From positions 1-43,748 of the forward strand of contig JBKJRC010000010.1 in the NCBI GenBank assembly GCA_046594915.1: a stretch of 43,748 nt of DNA, written 5' to 3'. Each line of letters starts with the position of its first letter. The stretch's first letter is position 1. The DNA comes from Methylotenera_A sp046594915. GTDB taxonomy: Bacteria > Pseudomonadota > Gammaproteobacteria > Burkholderiales > Methylophilaceae. Both the position numbers and the translations under genes were made by a program. The notes beneath the pieces are model-generated. The model was not told the origin of the DNA. It saw only the letters and a program-made list of their open reading frames with translations, and ran no database searches. This document shows positions 8,630 to 16,771 of the stretch, one piece after another.

Positions 8630-9316
8630 TTAAAGTCTCATTATTTGGTCAGCAAACTCCATAAGATTTGACGCTGTAATATCTGGCATTGGCACACCGA
8701 TGGCTGGTAAAAAAGCATTGTGCGGCCTGGCAATGAGTGCACCTTTACAACCTGCGGCCTGAGCGCCCATCGTATCCCAAAAATGGCATGCTACGAGACA
8801 CATGTCCGATGTGTCGACATGCATTTTCTTAGCTACTAAATGATAGGCTTCAGGGGCGGGTTTGAATTTTCGTACGGTCTCGACACTAAATGAGTGTTCG
8901 AAAAAACCGCTCAATCCAGCATTTTTTAGTGCTACAAGAGAGGATGAATTGACCGAATTTGTTAATGTCACCATTCTGAACTCTGCATCTTGCAAACGTT
9001 TTAGTGCAGGAACAACATCATGATGCGCAGGCATTTTACTCATGCGTGTAGTTAATTCGTTAATATCTACATCCGTGATTATCGCCCCATGTATAGCAGC
9101 AACCATTCTAAGAGTACCTACTGCCAGCTCACCAAACGGTATGTATAGCCCAGATAATGTCATGGTCTGAGAGTAGAGGATAAGTTGTGCGAACCACTCC
9201 CTCAATATAGATCTTTCACAAAAAACTCGATCAAAAAATGGTTCAAGTGATGTAATGTCAAGCAATGTCTCATTAACATCGAAAACAATAATCCTTGGTA
9301 CTTTTTTCTGATACAT
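8630..9316 (-). CDS. Haloacid dehalogenase type II (HAD superfamily hydrolase)
   Basis: 228 residues with all HAD motifs in order: motif I FDVNETLLD (nucleophile Asp at about 13), motif II TLTNS (about 117), the motif III lysine in VRKFKPAPEAY (about 151), and motif IV CHFWDTMGAQAAGCKGA (about 180). This pattern matches proteins annotated as L-2-haloacid dehalogenase, which hydrolyse short haloacids through an Asp-ester intermediate. The true substrate may differ, because many relatives are phosphatases. AGGA precedes the ATG at a good distance. Upstream, two TTGCAAAATA copies lie 25 bases apart (9369 and 9394) and could be regulator sites. It lies in the accessory block after the tRNA. Confidence 0.8.
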   Translation of the reverse strand: MYQKKVPRIIVFDVNETLLDITSLEPFFDRVFCERSILREWFAQLILYSQTMTLSGLYIPFGELAVGTLRMVAAIHGAIITDVDINELTTRMSKMPAHHDVVPALKRLQDAEFRMVTLTNSVNSSSLVALKNAGLSGFFEHSFSVETVRKFKPAPEAYHLVAKKMHVDTSDMCLVACHFWDTMGAQAAGCKGALIARPHNAFLPAIGVPMPDITASNLMEFADQIMRL

Positions 9317-9478
9317 TTCTTATCCTATCGCACTCAGGATTTTTTGAGTTGAGCCTATTTCGTCAATATTGCAAAATACATTATCTTCTAATGTTGCAAA
9401 ATAAACTTTGAAAGAATGAGAATATTTTTTCAATTTAGTCATTACAAGTTCATCAAATTTGAAGTGCTAAGTATGAAC

Positions 9479-9508
9479 AAAAAAATGAGCTGCACGACAA
9501 GGCGCAGC
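9479..9508 (-). terminator. Rho-independent terminator of the SDR gene
   Basis: On the minus strand GCTGC (9508-9504) pairs with GCAGC (9493-9489), followed closely by a T run (9485-9479). It lies 21 bases after the SDR stop codon. Confidence 0.6.
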
Positions 9509-9528
9509 GCTATTATTCCAAATTGTAA

Positions 9529-10269
9529 TTAACCTTCCATGAGATTAACTTCCACAATATTGGTAGCGAAATCCTTATAAACAGCGCCAACTTGTTTAGC
9601 CATCGTGTCAGGAAAGGCATGAAATTCACCTGCCTCAAGTGCCGCAATAATTGCCTGTGGAACTAGCGCAGCAGGCTCTGCGATTTCACCAATGCCTAGA
9701 CCATGGGCCATATCAGTAGAAATTGGCCCCGGATGAACACTGATGACTCGGGTACCTTGTTCTTTTAAGGTATCACGCAGGCCTTGAGTGATTGAATAAG
9801 ATGCGGCTTTGGATGCACAGTATGTTGTAAAGTCAGCAAAGGTTTTAATTGAAGCAACTGAGTTCAGTTGTGCGAAAGCGCCACCACCATTCTTTTTTAA
9901 TACTGGGGCAAAAGCCTGCGCCATGCGAATCAATCCATAAACATTGACTTCCATTTCTTCTTGCAAGGAAGCGATCGCATTGCTTGCTAACGGGTTAGCG
10001 ACATTTGCTATGCCTGCATTATTAATTACAACCTCAACATCTGTGGCCTTTTGTGCTGCTAAAGTGATGCTGTCTGGATTATTCAAATCAATATGCAAGG
10101 GAACAATACGGTTTCCGTAAATTGCGATTAATTCATCAAGTGACTCTAGTTTGCGTGCTGCTGCGTAGACTCTGCGCGCACCTGCACGGAGAAACTCCCC
10201 TACGATGCTTTTTCCAATTCCTCGGTTAGCACCAGTGACAAGAATAGTACGATCTTTTATTGAGTACAT
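9529..10269 (-). CDS. Short-chain dehydrogenase/reductase
   Basis: 246-residue classical SDR. The Rossmann motif TGANRGIG (about 13-20), NNAG (about 87), the catalytic Ser in LNSVASI (about 137), YCASK with the catalytic Tyr/Lys (about 150), and the HPGPISTDM turn (about 180) are all seen. An Arg-containing stretch after beta-2 (AAARKLESL) suggests NADP preference. The substrate is unknown. The gene lies immediately downstream of a TetR-family regulator on the same strand and has its own promoter carrying palindromes likely bound by that regulator. TetR-SDR pairs are commonly induced by reactive or xenobiotic small molecules (inference). GGAGAT precedes the ATG. Confidence 0.9.
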   Translation of the reverse strand: MYSIKDRTILVTGANRGIGKSIVGEFLRAGARRVYAAARKLESLDELIAIYGNRIVPLHIDLNNPDSITLAAQKATDVEVVINNAGIANVANPLASNAIASLQEEMEVNVYGLIRMAQAFAPVLKKNGGGAFAQLNSVASIKTFADFTTYCASKAASYSITQGLRDTLKEQGTRVISVHPGPISTDMAHGLGIGEIAEPAALVPQAIIAALEAGEFHAFPDTMAKQVGAVYKDFATNIVEVNLMEG

Positions 10270-10304
10270 TTGAAATCTCCATTTTATAATTTAAAAAAGT
10301 CTAG

Positions 10305-10351
10305 TTTAAACCAACTGGTTTAAATATACGCCATCTAAACCGATTGGTCAA
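10305..10351 (-). promoter_or_regulatory. SDR promoter with two TetR-type operators
   Basis: On the minus strand TTGACC (10351-10346), 17 bases, then TATATT (10328-10323) form a near-consensus sigma-70 promoter. A palindrome TTTAAACCA-AC-TGGTTTAAA (10305-10324) covers the -10 and start site. A second site with the same ACCRAYTGGT core (10339-10348) overlaps the -35. Core centres are 29 bases apart, about three helical turns, so bound dimers would face the same side. Confidence 0.75.
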
Positions 10352-10386
10352 TAATTTGATGAATTAGGAGAAGGGGATTAAGATGC

Positions 10387-11010
10387 TTATTCGACCAAAC
10401 GCAGCGCTTGGGCAGAGATGGTAGTCAGTGCAATCTTGTCGAAAACACCGCGACCAAGGATTCTAATGGCAACTAGCATGGCAAGTAACGCTTTGGCAGT
10501 ATCTATTGAATTAACGCCTTTCGATATATTGCCGCGCATCTGTGCCACTTCGATGCTACGTCTAAAAAAGGCCTCAATCTCTCTAATTCCATTATGAACA
10601 ATACTGTTCACTTGGTTTCCATGAATGGCAAGTTCAGAGGCAGTGTTAACAATAAAACAGCCCTTTTTGTCTGTATCACATAGCGTTTCATCAACAATGC
10701 GCTCAAAAAATACATAAATAGCACGTTTGGGATCATCCATCGCCTCTAATTCAGCTAAAAACGCTCGGCGATTTTCTTGATCGTATTTCATTAAGGATTT
10801 GATGAATAGTTGCTCTTTACCGCCAAAAGCATTGTACAGACTTCCGCGAGTAATGCCTGTGGCAGAAATTAGGTCGGCAATGGAAGCTGGCTCAAAGCCT
10901 TTTCTCCAAAATACTTTCATCGCTTTGGTGATAGCTTCATCTTCGTTGAACGTTTTTTCCCAGGGCATAATTCTGTCATTAATGTCTATAAAGGGCTTAA
11001 ATCTTAGCAT
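10387..11010 (-). CDS. TetR/AcrR-family transcriptional repressor
   Basis: 207 residues. The N-terminal helix-turn-helix is clear: ITKAMKVFWRKGFEPASIAD then ITRGSLYNAFGGKEQLF (about 27-69). The ligand domain is diverse. A second in-frame start, MPWEKTFNEDEA, at 10968 matches the usual N-terminus of this subfamily better, so the first 14 residues may not be translated; neither start has a clear ribosome binding site. It very likely represses the adjacent SDR gene. A half-site GTTTAAACCA (11011-11020), identical to half of the SDR operator, sits directly upstream of the longer start, suggesting autoregulation. The ligand is unknown. Confidence 0.88.
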   Translation of the reverse strand: MLRFKPFIDINDRIMPWEKTFNEDEAITKAMKVFWRKGFEPASIADLISATGITRGSLYNAFGGKEQLFIKSLMKYDQENRRAFLAELEAMDDPKRAIYVFFERIVDETLCDTDKKGCFIVNTASELAIHGNQVNSIVHNGIREIEAFFRRSIEVAQMRGNISKGVNSIDTAKALLAMLVAIRILGRGVFDKIALTTISAQALRLVE

Positions 11011-11167
11011 GTTTAAACCATACGATACAAACTATATTATTAGTTCGCATTTAACGTACCTATTATGTCTAGTTAATTTCTGCTTTAGGTGGTGGTCGTT
11101 AATCAGCCTATAACCACAGTCAAAATCCAGCTGCCAGTTTCGTTAGTGTTGCTGAGTCATCTAGATT

Positions 11168-11198
11168 AAAAAGTCCTGCGCAAATGTGAGGCTTTTTT
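11168..11198 (-). terminator. Possible terminator for the cyclase-like gene
   Basis: On the minus strand AAAAAAGCCT pairs with AGGACTTTTT, allowing one bulged A, around CACATTTGCGC. It lies about 67 bases after the stop codon of the cyclase-like gene. Confidence 0.45.
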
Positions 11199-11264
11199 AC
11201 TGTCTAGCCTCAAGTAACCGCACTCTTTTACCTTTTGGTTATGCAAACTTAGCAAACCAAGCAT

Positions 11265-12320
11265 TTAGCGACACTGATTCATTGCGATTTCTGCTTGAGT
11301 ACATTCGTGTTTTTGGCCTTGTTTGATGCTATTCTTCAAAATCTCCCAACTAATGATTTCATTACTTTTACTCTTTTTTTCGGTGGGATCAACTCTACTT
11401 TTAGTTTTCTGTTTAACTTCCTTTTTAGCAGGCTTGGCGTTCAACGAGTCCGATGGTTCTAATTTTTCTTGCATGAACGCATCACCTTCGCCATCAACAT
11501 CAGCTTTTCTAATCGCTGTATCCGGTTTTACAGATAACGTATTTAGATTCGTTGATTGAGAGTCTTTAATCGGTAGTTTTTTAGCTATTTTATTAGACGT
11601 TTCTGAAGGAGTAATGATTAATTTGATTGTCGCAAATAACGCAATCAGAATAAACAAACTCGCCAATGCGTACCTCCAACTACCTGCATTTAAATTATCA
11701 GAGCTTTCATGTAATTTGAGATCATCCAAATTCAATGCCCGCTTTAAAATGGGTAACTGATTTTCAGAAGCTTGTTCTTGCATCAAACCGGTTAAATAAG
11801 CTTGATAATCAATTACGTGATTGTCGTGTTTGCTGCCTAAATCATCCAACAATGTTGAAACTGCTTGGGTTGATGAGGGCGTATTTTCATAATAAGCGCG
11901 GGACACTAAAATTTCATTCGGTTTTGCATGGCTCATCACTCGCCTTGCTGCATTAATGCTATCAGCAATAATATTGGATTGTGCATTAATGCCGTCTACC
12001 GCACTCACAGGCTGCAAGTGAATGCCTATGCGTACTGAAAAAGGTGTTGCGACTGGTTTATTGGACATTAAAATACTGTTAAGAATATCCCGTGCTATTA
12101 ACATGGCATCTTCTGGCGTGCCTGTGTAGGCAATTTCTGCACCGTTATCAGTGATTAATATCATACGATTAGTCTGCCCAATGTATTTAAATGCGAGATT
12201 GAATACATGACTAATATGATTTTTAAATATTATTTGCTCGCTTATGGTTCTACTCGCGTCATTCATGCTAGGTAAAGAAACATTGCAGCAGATAGAAATG
12301 ATATTCAGTTGCTCTGTCAT
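11265..12320 (-). CDS. Membrane protein with a degenerate class III adenylate/guanylate cyclase domain
   Basis: 351 residues. The cytoplasmic N-terminal domain (about 5-165) follows the nucleotidyl cyclase homology fold: AYTGTPEDAMLIARDIL, RIGIHLQPVSAVDGI, NIIADSINAARRVMS and KPNEILVSRAYYE all align with known cyclase blocks. The first metal-binding Asp is not seen in the opening strand (IISICCNVS), and the usual GDG turn reads DNG, so the second metal Asp is replaced by Asn. Catalysis is therefore unlikely. One transmembrane helix (about 217-237) follows, then a Lys/Ser-rich low-complexity tail of about 110 residues, probably periplasmic. It may be a sensor or scaffold. Its true function is not recognised. 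Confidence 0.65.
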   Translation of the reverse strand: MTEQLNIISICCNVSLPSMNDASRTISEQIIFKNHISHVFNLAFKYIGQTNRMILITDNGAEIAYTGTPEDAMLIARDILNSILMSNKPVATPFSVRIGIHLQPVSAVDGINAQSNIIADSINAARRVMSHAKPNEILVSRAYYENTPSSTQAVSTLLDDLGSKHDNHVIDYQAYLTGLMQEQASENQLPILKRALNLDDLKLHESSDNLNAGSWRYALASLFILIALFATIKLIITPSETSNKIAKKLPIKDSQSTNLNTLSVKPDTAIRKADVDGEGDAFMQEKLEPSDSLNAKPAKKEVKQKTKSRVDPTEKKSKSNEIISWEILKNSIKQGQKHECTQAEIAMNQCR

Positions 12321-12743
12321 GCTTTAGCTCGCAGCCGAGTTTAGTGACTGCCTAAAAAGCACTGTAGATAGGTTGATTTGTTTAATTTCTGTCAAAATAA
12401 TTTTTGATAGTTAACGGGTGTTAAGAGAAACGCAATCATTACACGATTATGAACCTTGCACCTATCATATATGAAATTGCTTGCATGTGATTTTAGCGTT
12501 ATTGTGTGGCGCCAAAACTTTAACCAGCGCTGAATTTCTCATCACAACCTAATTAATGAATGAAAACGGGTTATTTTATTTTTTAATAGCGCCAATGTCT
12601 TAAGTGCTTCATCTCCTGTTAAATAAAAAGACTACAATCAGGCTTACTCCATATCGTTATTTAAATATGTTCAGAGTTCCTCAGTTTACAGAACGCAGGG
12701 GATAAAACTTATTATATTAAACAGGACAAGCACTTCACTTTAA
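12321..12743. other. Intergenic region between divergent genes
   Basis: 423 AT-rich bases between the cyclase-like gene (minus) and the diguanylate cyclase gene (plus). It must hold both promoters. No operator, terminator or RNA gene could be supported by eye. Confidence 0.5.
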
Positions 12744-13577
12744 ATGACCAAGCAAATAACCGAACTAAAACCCATCAGTCCAGTTAAAAATAATAAAAAA
12801 TTATCTACTGTTATTGCGCATAGCGAATCCATTAAAGACTTGGTACAAATTTGTGCTGATGATTTATCTGTGGTAAATACTGTGTTAAAAAAAGAACTCT
12901 CGATTAAAAATCCACAGCCTTCTATTAAAAAAGCCATCAAGAAAAATTCAACCGTAGAAAATAAAGTGCAATCAGCGGTTGATGAACTAGAAGTTGTAAA
13001 TAATGCATTAAAAGACGAAGTAAATGAGCGAGAAATAATTGAAAAAGAGTTGGAAGAAGTCATCGTAGAAAGAGATGTTGCTACCAAAGCATCCTTGCAC
13101 GATTTACTAACAGGACTTCCCAATAGAGCATTATTTTATGACAGGCTTGAGCATGGATTGGAACAGGCAAAGCGGCATCAGTGGAATTTAGCGGTGATGT
13201 TTTTAGATTTAGATAACTTTAAGCAAATTAACGATCAATATGGGCATGACATTGGCGATAAAGTGCTATTAACCGTCGCCAAAAAACTGAAAGAAAACAC
13301 GCGGAGCGACGATACAATTTGTCGCTTTGGCGGAGATGAGTTTTTATATTTGTTGATGGAAGTAAAAAGTAAACGTGAAGTGACTAAAATCATTAAAAAA
13401 TTACTTAAAGCCATCGCAGTGCCCTGCGACGATATCGCTCAAAATTTGGTTGTAAAAATAAGTATTGGCGTTTCATTATTCCCTAAAAATGCGGATAATC
13501 TAGAAGCCCTAATTAAAAGTGCTGATGACGCGATGTATGTGGCCAAAAAAGGTAAATCAGGTTACGCTTTTGCTTAA
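12744..13577 (+). CDS. Diguanylate cyclase (GGDEF domain, N-terminal coiled coil)
   Basis: 277 residues making cyclic di-GMP from two GTP. The N-terminal 115 residues lack a recognised sensor domain and form charged helices (EVVNNALKDEVNEREIIEKE), probably a dimerising coiled coil. The GGDEF domain (about 120-275) starts at DLLTGLPNRALFYDRL, has LDLDNFKQINDQYGHDIGD and the intact active site RFGGDEF (about 196). RSDD lies five residues before GGDEF and forms the product-binding inhibitory RxxD site, so feedback inhibition is expected. No transmembrane segment is seen. The signal that activates it is unknown. Confidence 0.92.
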   Translation: MTKQITELKPISPVKNNKKLSTVIAHSESIKDLVQICADDLSVVNTVLKKELSIKNPQPSIKKAIKKNSTVENKVQSAVDELEVVNNALKDEVNEREIIEKELEEVIVERDVATKASLHDLLTGLPNRALFYDRLEHGLEQAKRHQWNLAVMFLDLDNFKQINDQYGHDIGDKVLLTVAKKLKENTRSDDTICRFGGDEFLYLLMEVKSKREVTKIIKKLLKAIAVPCDDIAQNLVVKISIGVSLFPKNADNLEALIKSADDAMYVAKKGKSGYAFA

Positions 13578-13688
13578 TTACAATAGTATTGTTTCTAGTT
13601 AGGTTTGCTAACTTTAACTCGAGCCGATAATTCAGCTTACGTTTTTATCTGGCTTGGTTTTAATTAATTTCACAAAACAAACCCTAAA

Positions 13689-13714
13689 AAGCCTCACAGT
13701 ATTGTGTGGCTTTT
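13689..13714 (+). terminator. Terminator after the diguanylate cyclase gene
   Basis: AAGCCTCACA (13689-13698) pairs with TGTGTGGCTT (13703-13712), one mismatch, loop GTAT. The T-rich 8-base repeat array that follows acts as a very long T tract. Confidence 0.75.
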
Positions 13715-13802
13715 CTTATTTTCTTATTTTCTTATTTTCTTATTTTCTTATTTTCTTATTTTCTTATTTTCTTATTTTCTTATTTTCTTATTTTCTTATT
13801 TT
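13715..13802. repeat. Octanucleotide tandem repeat (CTTATTTT) x 11
   Basis: Eleven perfect, uninterrupted copies of CTTATTTT (88 bases), beginning within the T tract of the preceding terminator and ending 46 bases before a putative -35 of the pigment operon. Perfect short repeats of this length are prone to slipped-strand copy-number change. The unit is not a multiple of 3 but lies outside coding sequence, so any effect would be on transcription. Confidence 0.97.
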
Positions 13803-13848
13803 CCGGTTTGCCCATTTAAGAAATTAGTCTACGGCTGACATTAAGTTG

Positions 13849-13878
13849 TTGTTGCGGCCGCGAACAAACCGATATAAT
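13849..13878 (+). promoter_or_regulatory. Putative promoter of the aryl polyene operon
   Basis: TTGTTG (13849-13854), an 18-base spacer, then a perfect TATAAT (13873-13878). It would give a leader of about 150 bases before the acyl carrier protein gene. The -35 is weak, so a regulator or the adjacent repeat tract could matter. Confidence 0.45.
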
Positions 13879-14032
13879 AAAAGGCTAATGTAACTTTTAA
13901 TGCTTGTTAACGTTAATCGGTTATTAGCGACTTAATCAAAAAAATTTGGCCTGTTTAAGTGGTTAACTATATTACTCATTCATCCGTTAACTACTCATTC
14001 CAGTAGATCAAATTCATTCTTTAAAGATAATC

Positions 14033-14302
14033 ATGATGGAAAATAAAACAGCTTTGCAACTCGACATAGCCGAACTGATGGTTCAGGCATTAAATTTGGA
14101 CACCACAGCAGTTGAAATTGACCCAGAAGCACCACTTTACGGCGACGGGCTTGGCTTGGATTCGATTGATATTCTTGAGGTAGCGTTGGTGGTTTCTAAA
14201 CGCTACGGCTTACAGCTAAAAGCAGACAGCGAAAACAATCATCAAATTTTCAGTTCATTGGGCAATCTTGCCGATTATGTTGCCGCACATAAAACAATCT
14301 GA
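14033..14302 (+). CDS. Acyl carrier protein of the aryl polyene locus
   Basis: 89 residues. The phosphopantetheine attachment Ser (about 44) sits in GLGLDSIDILE, the standard ACP helix-2 start. The protein would carry the hydroxybenzoyl starter and the growing polyene chain; it corresponds to ApeE/ApeF of aryl polyene clusters and XanC of the xanthomonadin cluster. The start is a double ATG (14033 and 14036). Only one ACP is present here, whereas E. coli-type aryl polyene clusters carry two. First gene of the plus-strand arm, 16 bases ahead of the membrane protein gene. Confidence 0.9.
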   Translation: MMENKTALQLDIAELMVQALNLDTTAVEIDPEAPLYGDGLGLDSIDILEVALVVSKRYGLQLKADSENNHQIFSSLGNLADYVAAHKTI

Positions 14303-14318
14303 GTGATTAATCAGCGTA

Positions 14319-15011
14319 ATGCCTAAGTTAGCAATGTCTGCGTTCACCATTTTTGGTTTCCCAATATCTGGTTTTATCCGCATCGCACGGCGGGTTAGCA
14401 TCGCCGCCGCGATTGTGATTTATGCGTTGCTGGTGCATCACGTTAATACGTCAGGTCAATCCAGCGCATTTGGCGCAATTTTGGCAATAATACCAATATT
14501 TATCGTGGTCGTTACGTATGCCTTTAAAGCCAAATCACGCTTAATCGGCATTAGCTCATTGCTGATTTTTTGTGTCGCTTGCTGGCTGTTATGGTCATTG
14601 GTCAAACAGCACACTGGGTTGGTATTCTGGTTGCTAGATATTGGATTGATGCTGGCTTTGTTGGTGACTTTTGCGCGATCTTTGGTATCAGGCCGCAAAC
14701 CCTTATGCGTGCATTTTGCCGAAATAATCAATGGCGGCGCGTTGTCACCTGAACACGAAAATTATGCACGCAAAGTAACAGTGGCTTGGGTGGTGTTTTT
14801 TGCGCTTATTATCGTCATTTCAACATTATTGTTTTTTCTGGCAGCATTGGCAATTTGGTCATTTTTTGTGAATTTTTTAACCTTGCCGCTAGTAGGGCTG
14901 ATGTTTGCAGGTGAGTTCCTGTTACGTCGACGTGTGTTAACAGATTTGCCAACTGGCCATGTACTGGATGCGGTGCATGCCTATTTAGATAAATCTGCGC
15001 ATGAGCGATAA
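14319..15011 (+). CDS. COG4648-type integral membrane protein (ApeG-like)
   Basis: 230 residues with six or so hydrophobic segments, among them VSIAAAIVIYALLVHHV, AILAIIPIFIVVVTYAF and VAWVVFFALIIVISTLLF. A conserved cytoplasmic block, KPLCVHFAEIINGGALSPEH (about 127-146), and the C-terminal FAGEFLLRRRVLTDLP are characteristic of COG4648 proteins, which occur almost only inside aryl polyene clusters and are sometimes misannotated as ketosynthases. The biochemical role is unknown; it may anchor the synthase complex at the inner membrane or take part in transfer of the product (inference). The start has no clear ribosome binding site. Confidence 0.82.
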   Translation: MPKLAMSAFTIFGFPISGFIRIARRVSIAAAIVIYALLVHHVNTSGQSSAFGAILAIIPIFIVVVTYAFKAKSRLIGISSLLIFCVACWLLWSLVKQHTGLVFWLLDIGLMLALLVTFARSLVSGRKPLCVHFAEIINGGALSPEHENYARKVTVAWVVFFALIIVISTLLFFLAALAIWSFFVNFLTLPLVGLMFAGEFLLRRRVLTDLPTGHVLDAVHAYLDKSAHER

Positions 15012-15074
15012 TTTTAGGCGGCAAATTTTAATGCAGCAGATTTTTAAGTTCGATCAGTTATAACGCTATTTTTC

Positions 15075-16424
15075 ATGCAAAAGTACCCGTTAATCACGCA
15101 TCAATCTTTAAATAAAACCATCGCATGGCGCAAAGGCAAGGCGATTTCTGTCGAAAAATTTCTAGCTCACGTTAATCATTTGGCAGCTTTATTGCCTTCT
15201 GGCAAGCACATGCTCAATTCGTGTCGCGATCGCTACCATTTTACTGTGGGTTTGGCTGCAGCGATTGTTTGCAACAAAATAAGTGTGTTACCACCCACCC
15301 ACACCCCAGAAATGGTGCGTCAGCTGCAAATTTTTGCGGCGGATGTATTTTGTCTGCATGATAGTAACGATTGTGATATTGCGTTGCCGCAGTTACGTTA
15401 TCCACCAATGCCTGAAAATTACGCTACAAAAGTAGCTATGCCTCAGATTAATGCACAGCAATTAGTAGCCATTGTATTTACTTCAGGCTCAACTGGCGCG
15501 CCTATCCCACATTCAAAAAGCTGGGGTTCCCTTGTGCGCAATGTGCAAGCGCAGGCAAAGCGGCTTGGCTTACTAACAGAAGTCGATTACAGCATGATCG
15601 GCACAATCCCACCACAGCATATGTATGGCTTAGAATCGACAGTATTGTTGCCCATGCAAACGGGCAATGCCTTAAGTAGCACGCAGCCATTTTATCCGGC
15701 AGATATTGCTAGTGAGTTGCAAGCAACCCCTGCGCCGCGCATCTTAGTTTCTACCCCGCTACACCTGCGATTGTTGCTTGATGCGGAGCTGCAAATGCCA
15801 GAACTGGCGTTAACATTATCAGCGACCGCACCATTATCTGTGCCGTTAGCGCATAGAGTTGAAAAATCTCTAAAAACACCATTAATGGAAATTTATGGCA
15901 GCACAGAAACAGGACAGATTGCGACACGCCGCACCACCCAATGCACTGCATGGCAGTTACTGCCAGACCTAAAGTTAACACAGCGAGGTGAGCAAATGTG
16001 GGCAGAAGGTGGGCACGTAGAAGCCTCCACACCACTTAACGACATCATAGCGCTGACTGATTCTAACCATTTTTTATTACATGGCCGCACCCAGGATTTG
16101 ATTAATATTGCTGGTAAACGCAGTTCGCTGGCCAATCTTAATCATCATTTGAATGCGATTAAAGGCGTAATTGACGGTGCCTTTTACATGCCAGATGAGC
16201 ACTCGCATGATCACGTCACTCGTTTAAGTGCATGTGTTGTAGCGCCGACTTTATCGGCTTCTGCTCTGCTGGCAGCATTGCGTTTACGCATAGACTCAGT
16301 CTTTTTGCCTAGGCCATTGTTATTTGTCGAAACTTTGCCTCGCAACGCCACAGGCAAATTGCCGCGCGAAGCATTAAAAAATCTTTTTGCATCTTCATTG
16401 CATAAAGATTTAAGTTGTACGTAG
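15075..16424 (+). CDS. AMP-dependent aryl-ACP ligase (ApeH/XanA2-like)
   Basis: 449-residue adenylate-forming enzyme expected to activate hydroxybenzoate with ATP and load it on the ACP. Seen: the phosphate loop FTSGSTGAPIPHSKSW (about 135-150), EIYGSTETGQIATR (about 272-285), the hinge region LHGRTQDLINIAGKRSS (about 334-350) with an Asp on the expected strand, and the C-terminal catalytic Lys in LPRNATGKLPREAL (about 420-433). It is shorter than typical acyl-CoA synthetases because the N-terminal region is reduced, as in aryl polyene ligases. The chorismatase encoded at the far end of the locus would supply its substrate. Confidence 0.88.
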   Translation: MQKYPLITHQSLNKTIAWRKGKAISVEKFLAHVNHLAALLPSGKHMLNSCRDRYHFTVGLAAAIVCNKISVLPPTHTPEMVRQLQIFAADVFCLHDSNDCDIALPQLRYPPMPENYATKVAMPQINAQQLVAIVFTSGSTGAPIPHSKSWGSLVRNVQAQAKRLGLLTEVDYSMIGTIPPQHMYGLESTVLLPMQTGNALSSTQPFYPADIASELQATPAPRILVSTPLHLRLLLDAELQMPELALTLSATAPLSVPLAHRVEKSLKTPLMEIYGSTETGQIATRRTTQCTAWQLLPDLKLTQRGEQMWAEGGHVEASTPLNDIIALTDSNHFLLHGRTQDLINIAGKRSSLANLNHHLNAIKGVIDGAFYMPDEHSHDHVTRLSACVVAPTLSASALLAALRLRIDSVFLPRPLLFVETLPRNATGKLPREALKNLFASSLHKDLSCT

Positions 16425-16440
16425 CGTTGAAAAATATGTT

Positions 16441-16770
16441 ATGAAAAAGCAAACCCCTTTAAAAATATCGGCTAATCATCCTGCTTTTGCGGGACACTTT
16501 CCTGGGACACCGATTGTGCCTGGCGTGGTGTTATTGGATGAAGTGATGCACGCAATTTTCATGGATACTGGCTTGGCTGAAACCGCTTGGCAAATTAGCT
16601 CTATCAAATTTTTAAGCCCATTAAAACCTGATGAAACGGTCATGATTGAACACGAGCAACTCGCCAATGGCACGATAAAATTTGTAGTCATAAAACATGA
16701 TGTGCTTGTAGAAAGCCGCCAGATTGTGATTGGTAGCCTTGTTGCAAGCCAGGTAGTTTTAGATAGTTAA
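16441..16770 (+). CDS. Hotdog-fold 3-hydroxyacyl-ACP dehydratase (ApeI-like)
   Basis: 109 residues, a single hotdog domain with the FabZ/FabA-type signature HPAFAGHFPGTPIVPGVVLLDE: the catalytic His lies in GHFPG (about 21) and the acid/oxygen-binding region follows. It would remove water from 3-hydroxyacyl-ACP to form the conjugated double bonds. The ATG lies 16 bases after the ligase stop, and its own stop is one base from the next gene, so translation is coupled. It works alongside, or redundantly with, the second hotdog protein at 23749. Confidence 0.87.
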   Translation: MKKQTPLKISANHPAFAGHFPGTPIVPGVVLLDEVMHAIFMDTGLAETAWQISSIKFLSPLKPDETVMIEHEQLANGTIKFVVIKHDVLVESRQIVIGSLVASQVVLDS

Positions 16771-16771
16771 C

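Noticed and set aside
11265..12320. Functional adenylate cyclase
   Set aside because: Both metal-binding aspartates appear absent, so only a cyclase-like fold is supported.
12740..13123. 127-residue minus-strand ORF opposite the diguanylate cyclase gene
   Set aside because: It is a Ser/Thr/Phe-rich antisense shadow of a Lys/Glu-rich coding region; the plus-strand frame has clear GGDEF homology.
8630..13577. A defined genomic island with both ends
   Set aside because: Only the tRNA/integrase side is visible; no second attachment repeat was found, so borders cannot be stated.
13715..13802. Regular repeat array as a possible CRISPR
   Set aside because: The units are 8 bases and directly adjacent, with no spacers and no cas genes nearby; it is a simple tandem repeat.
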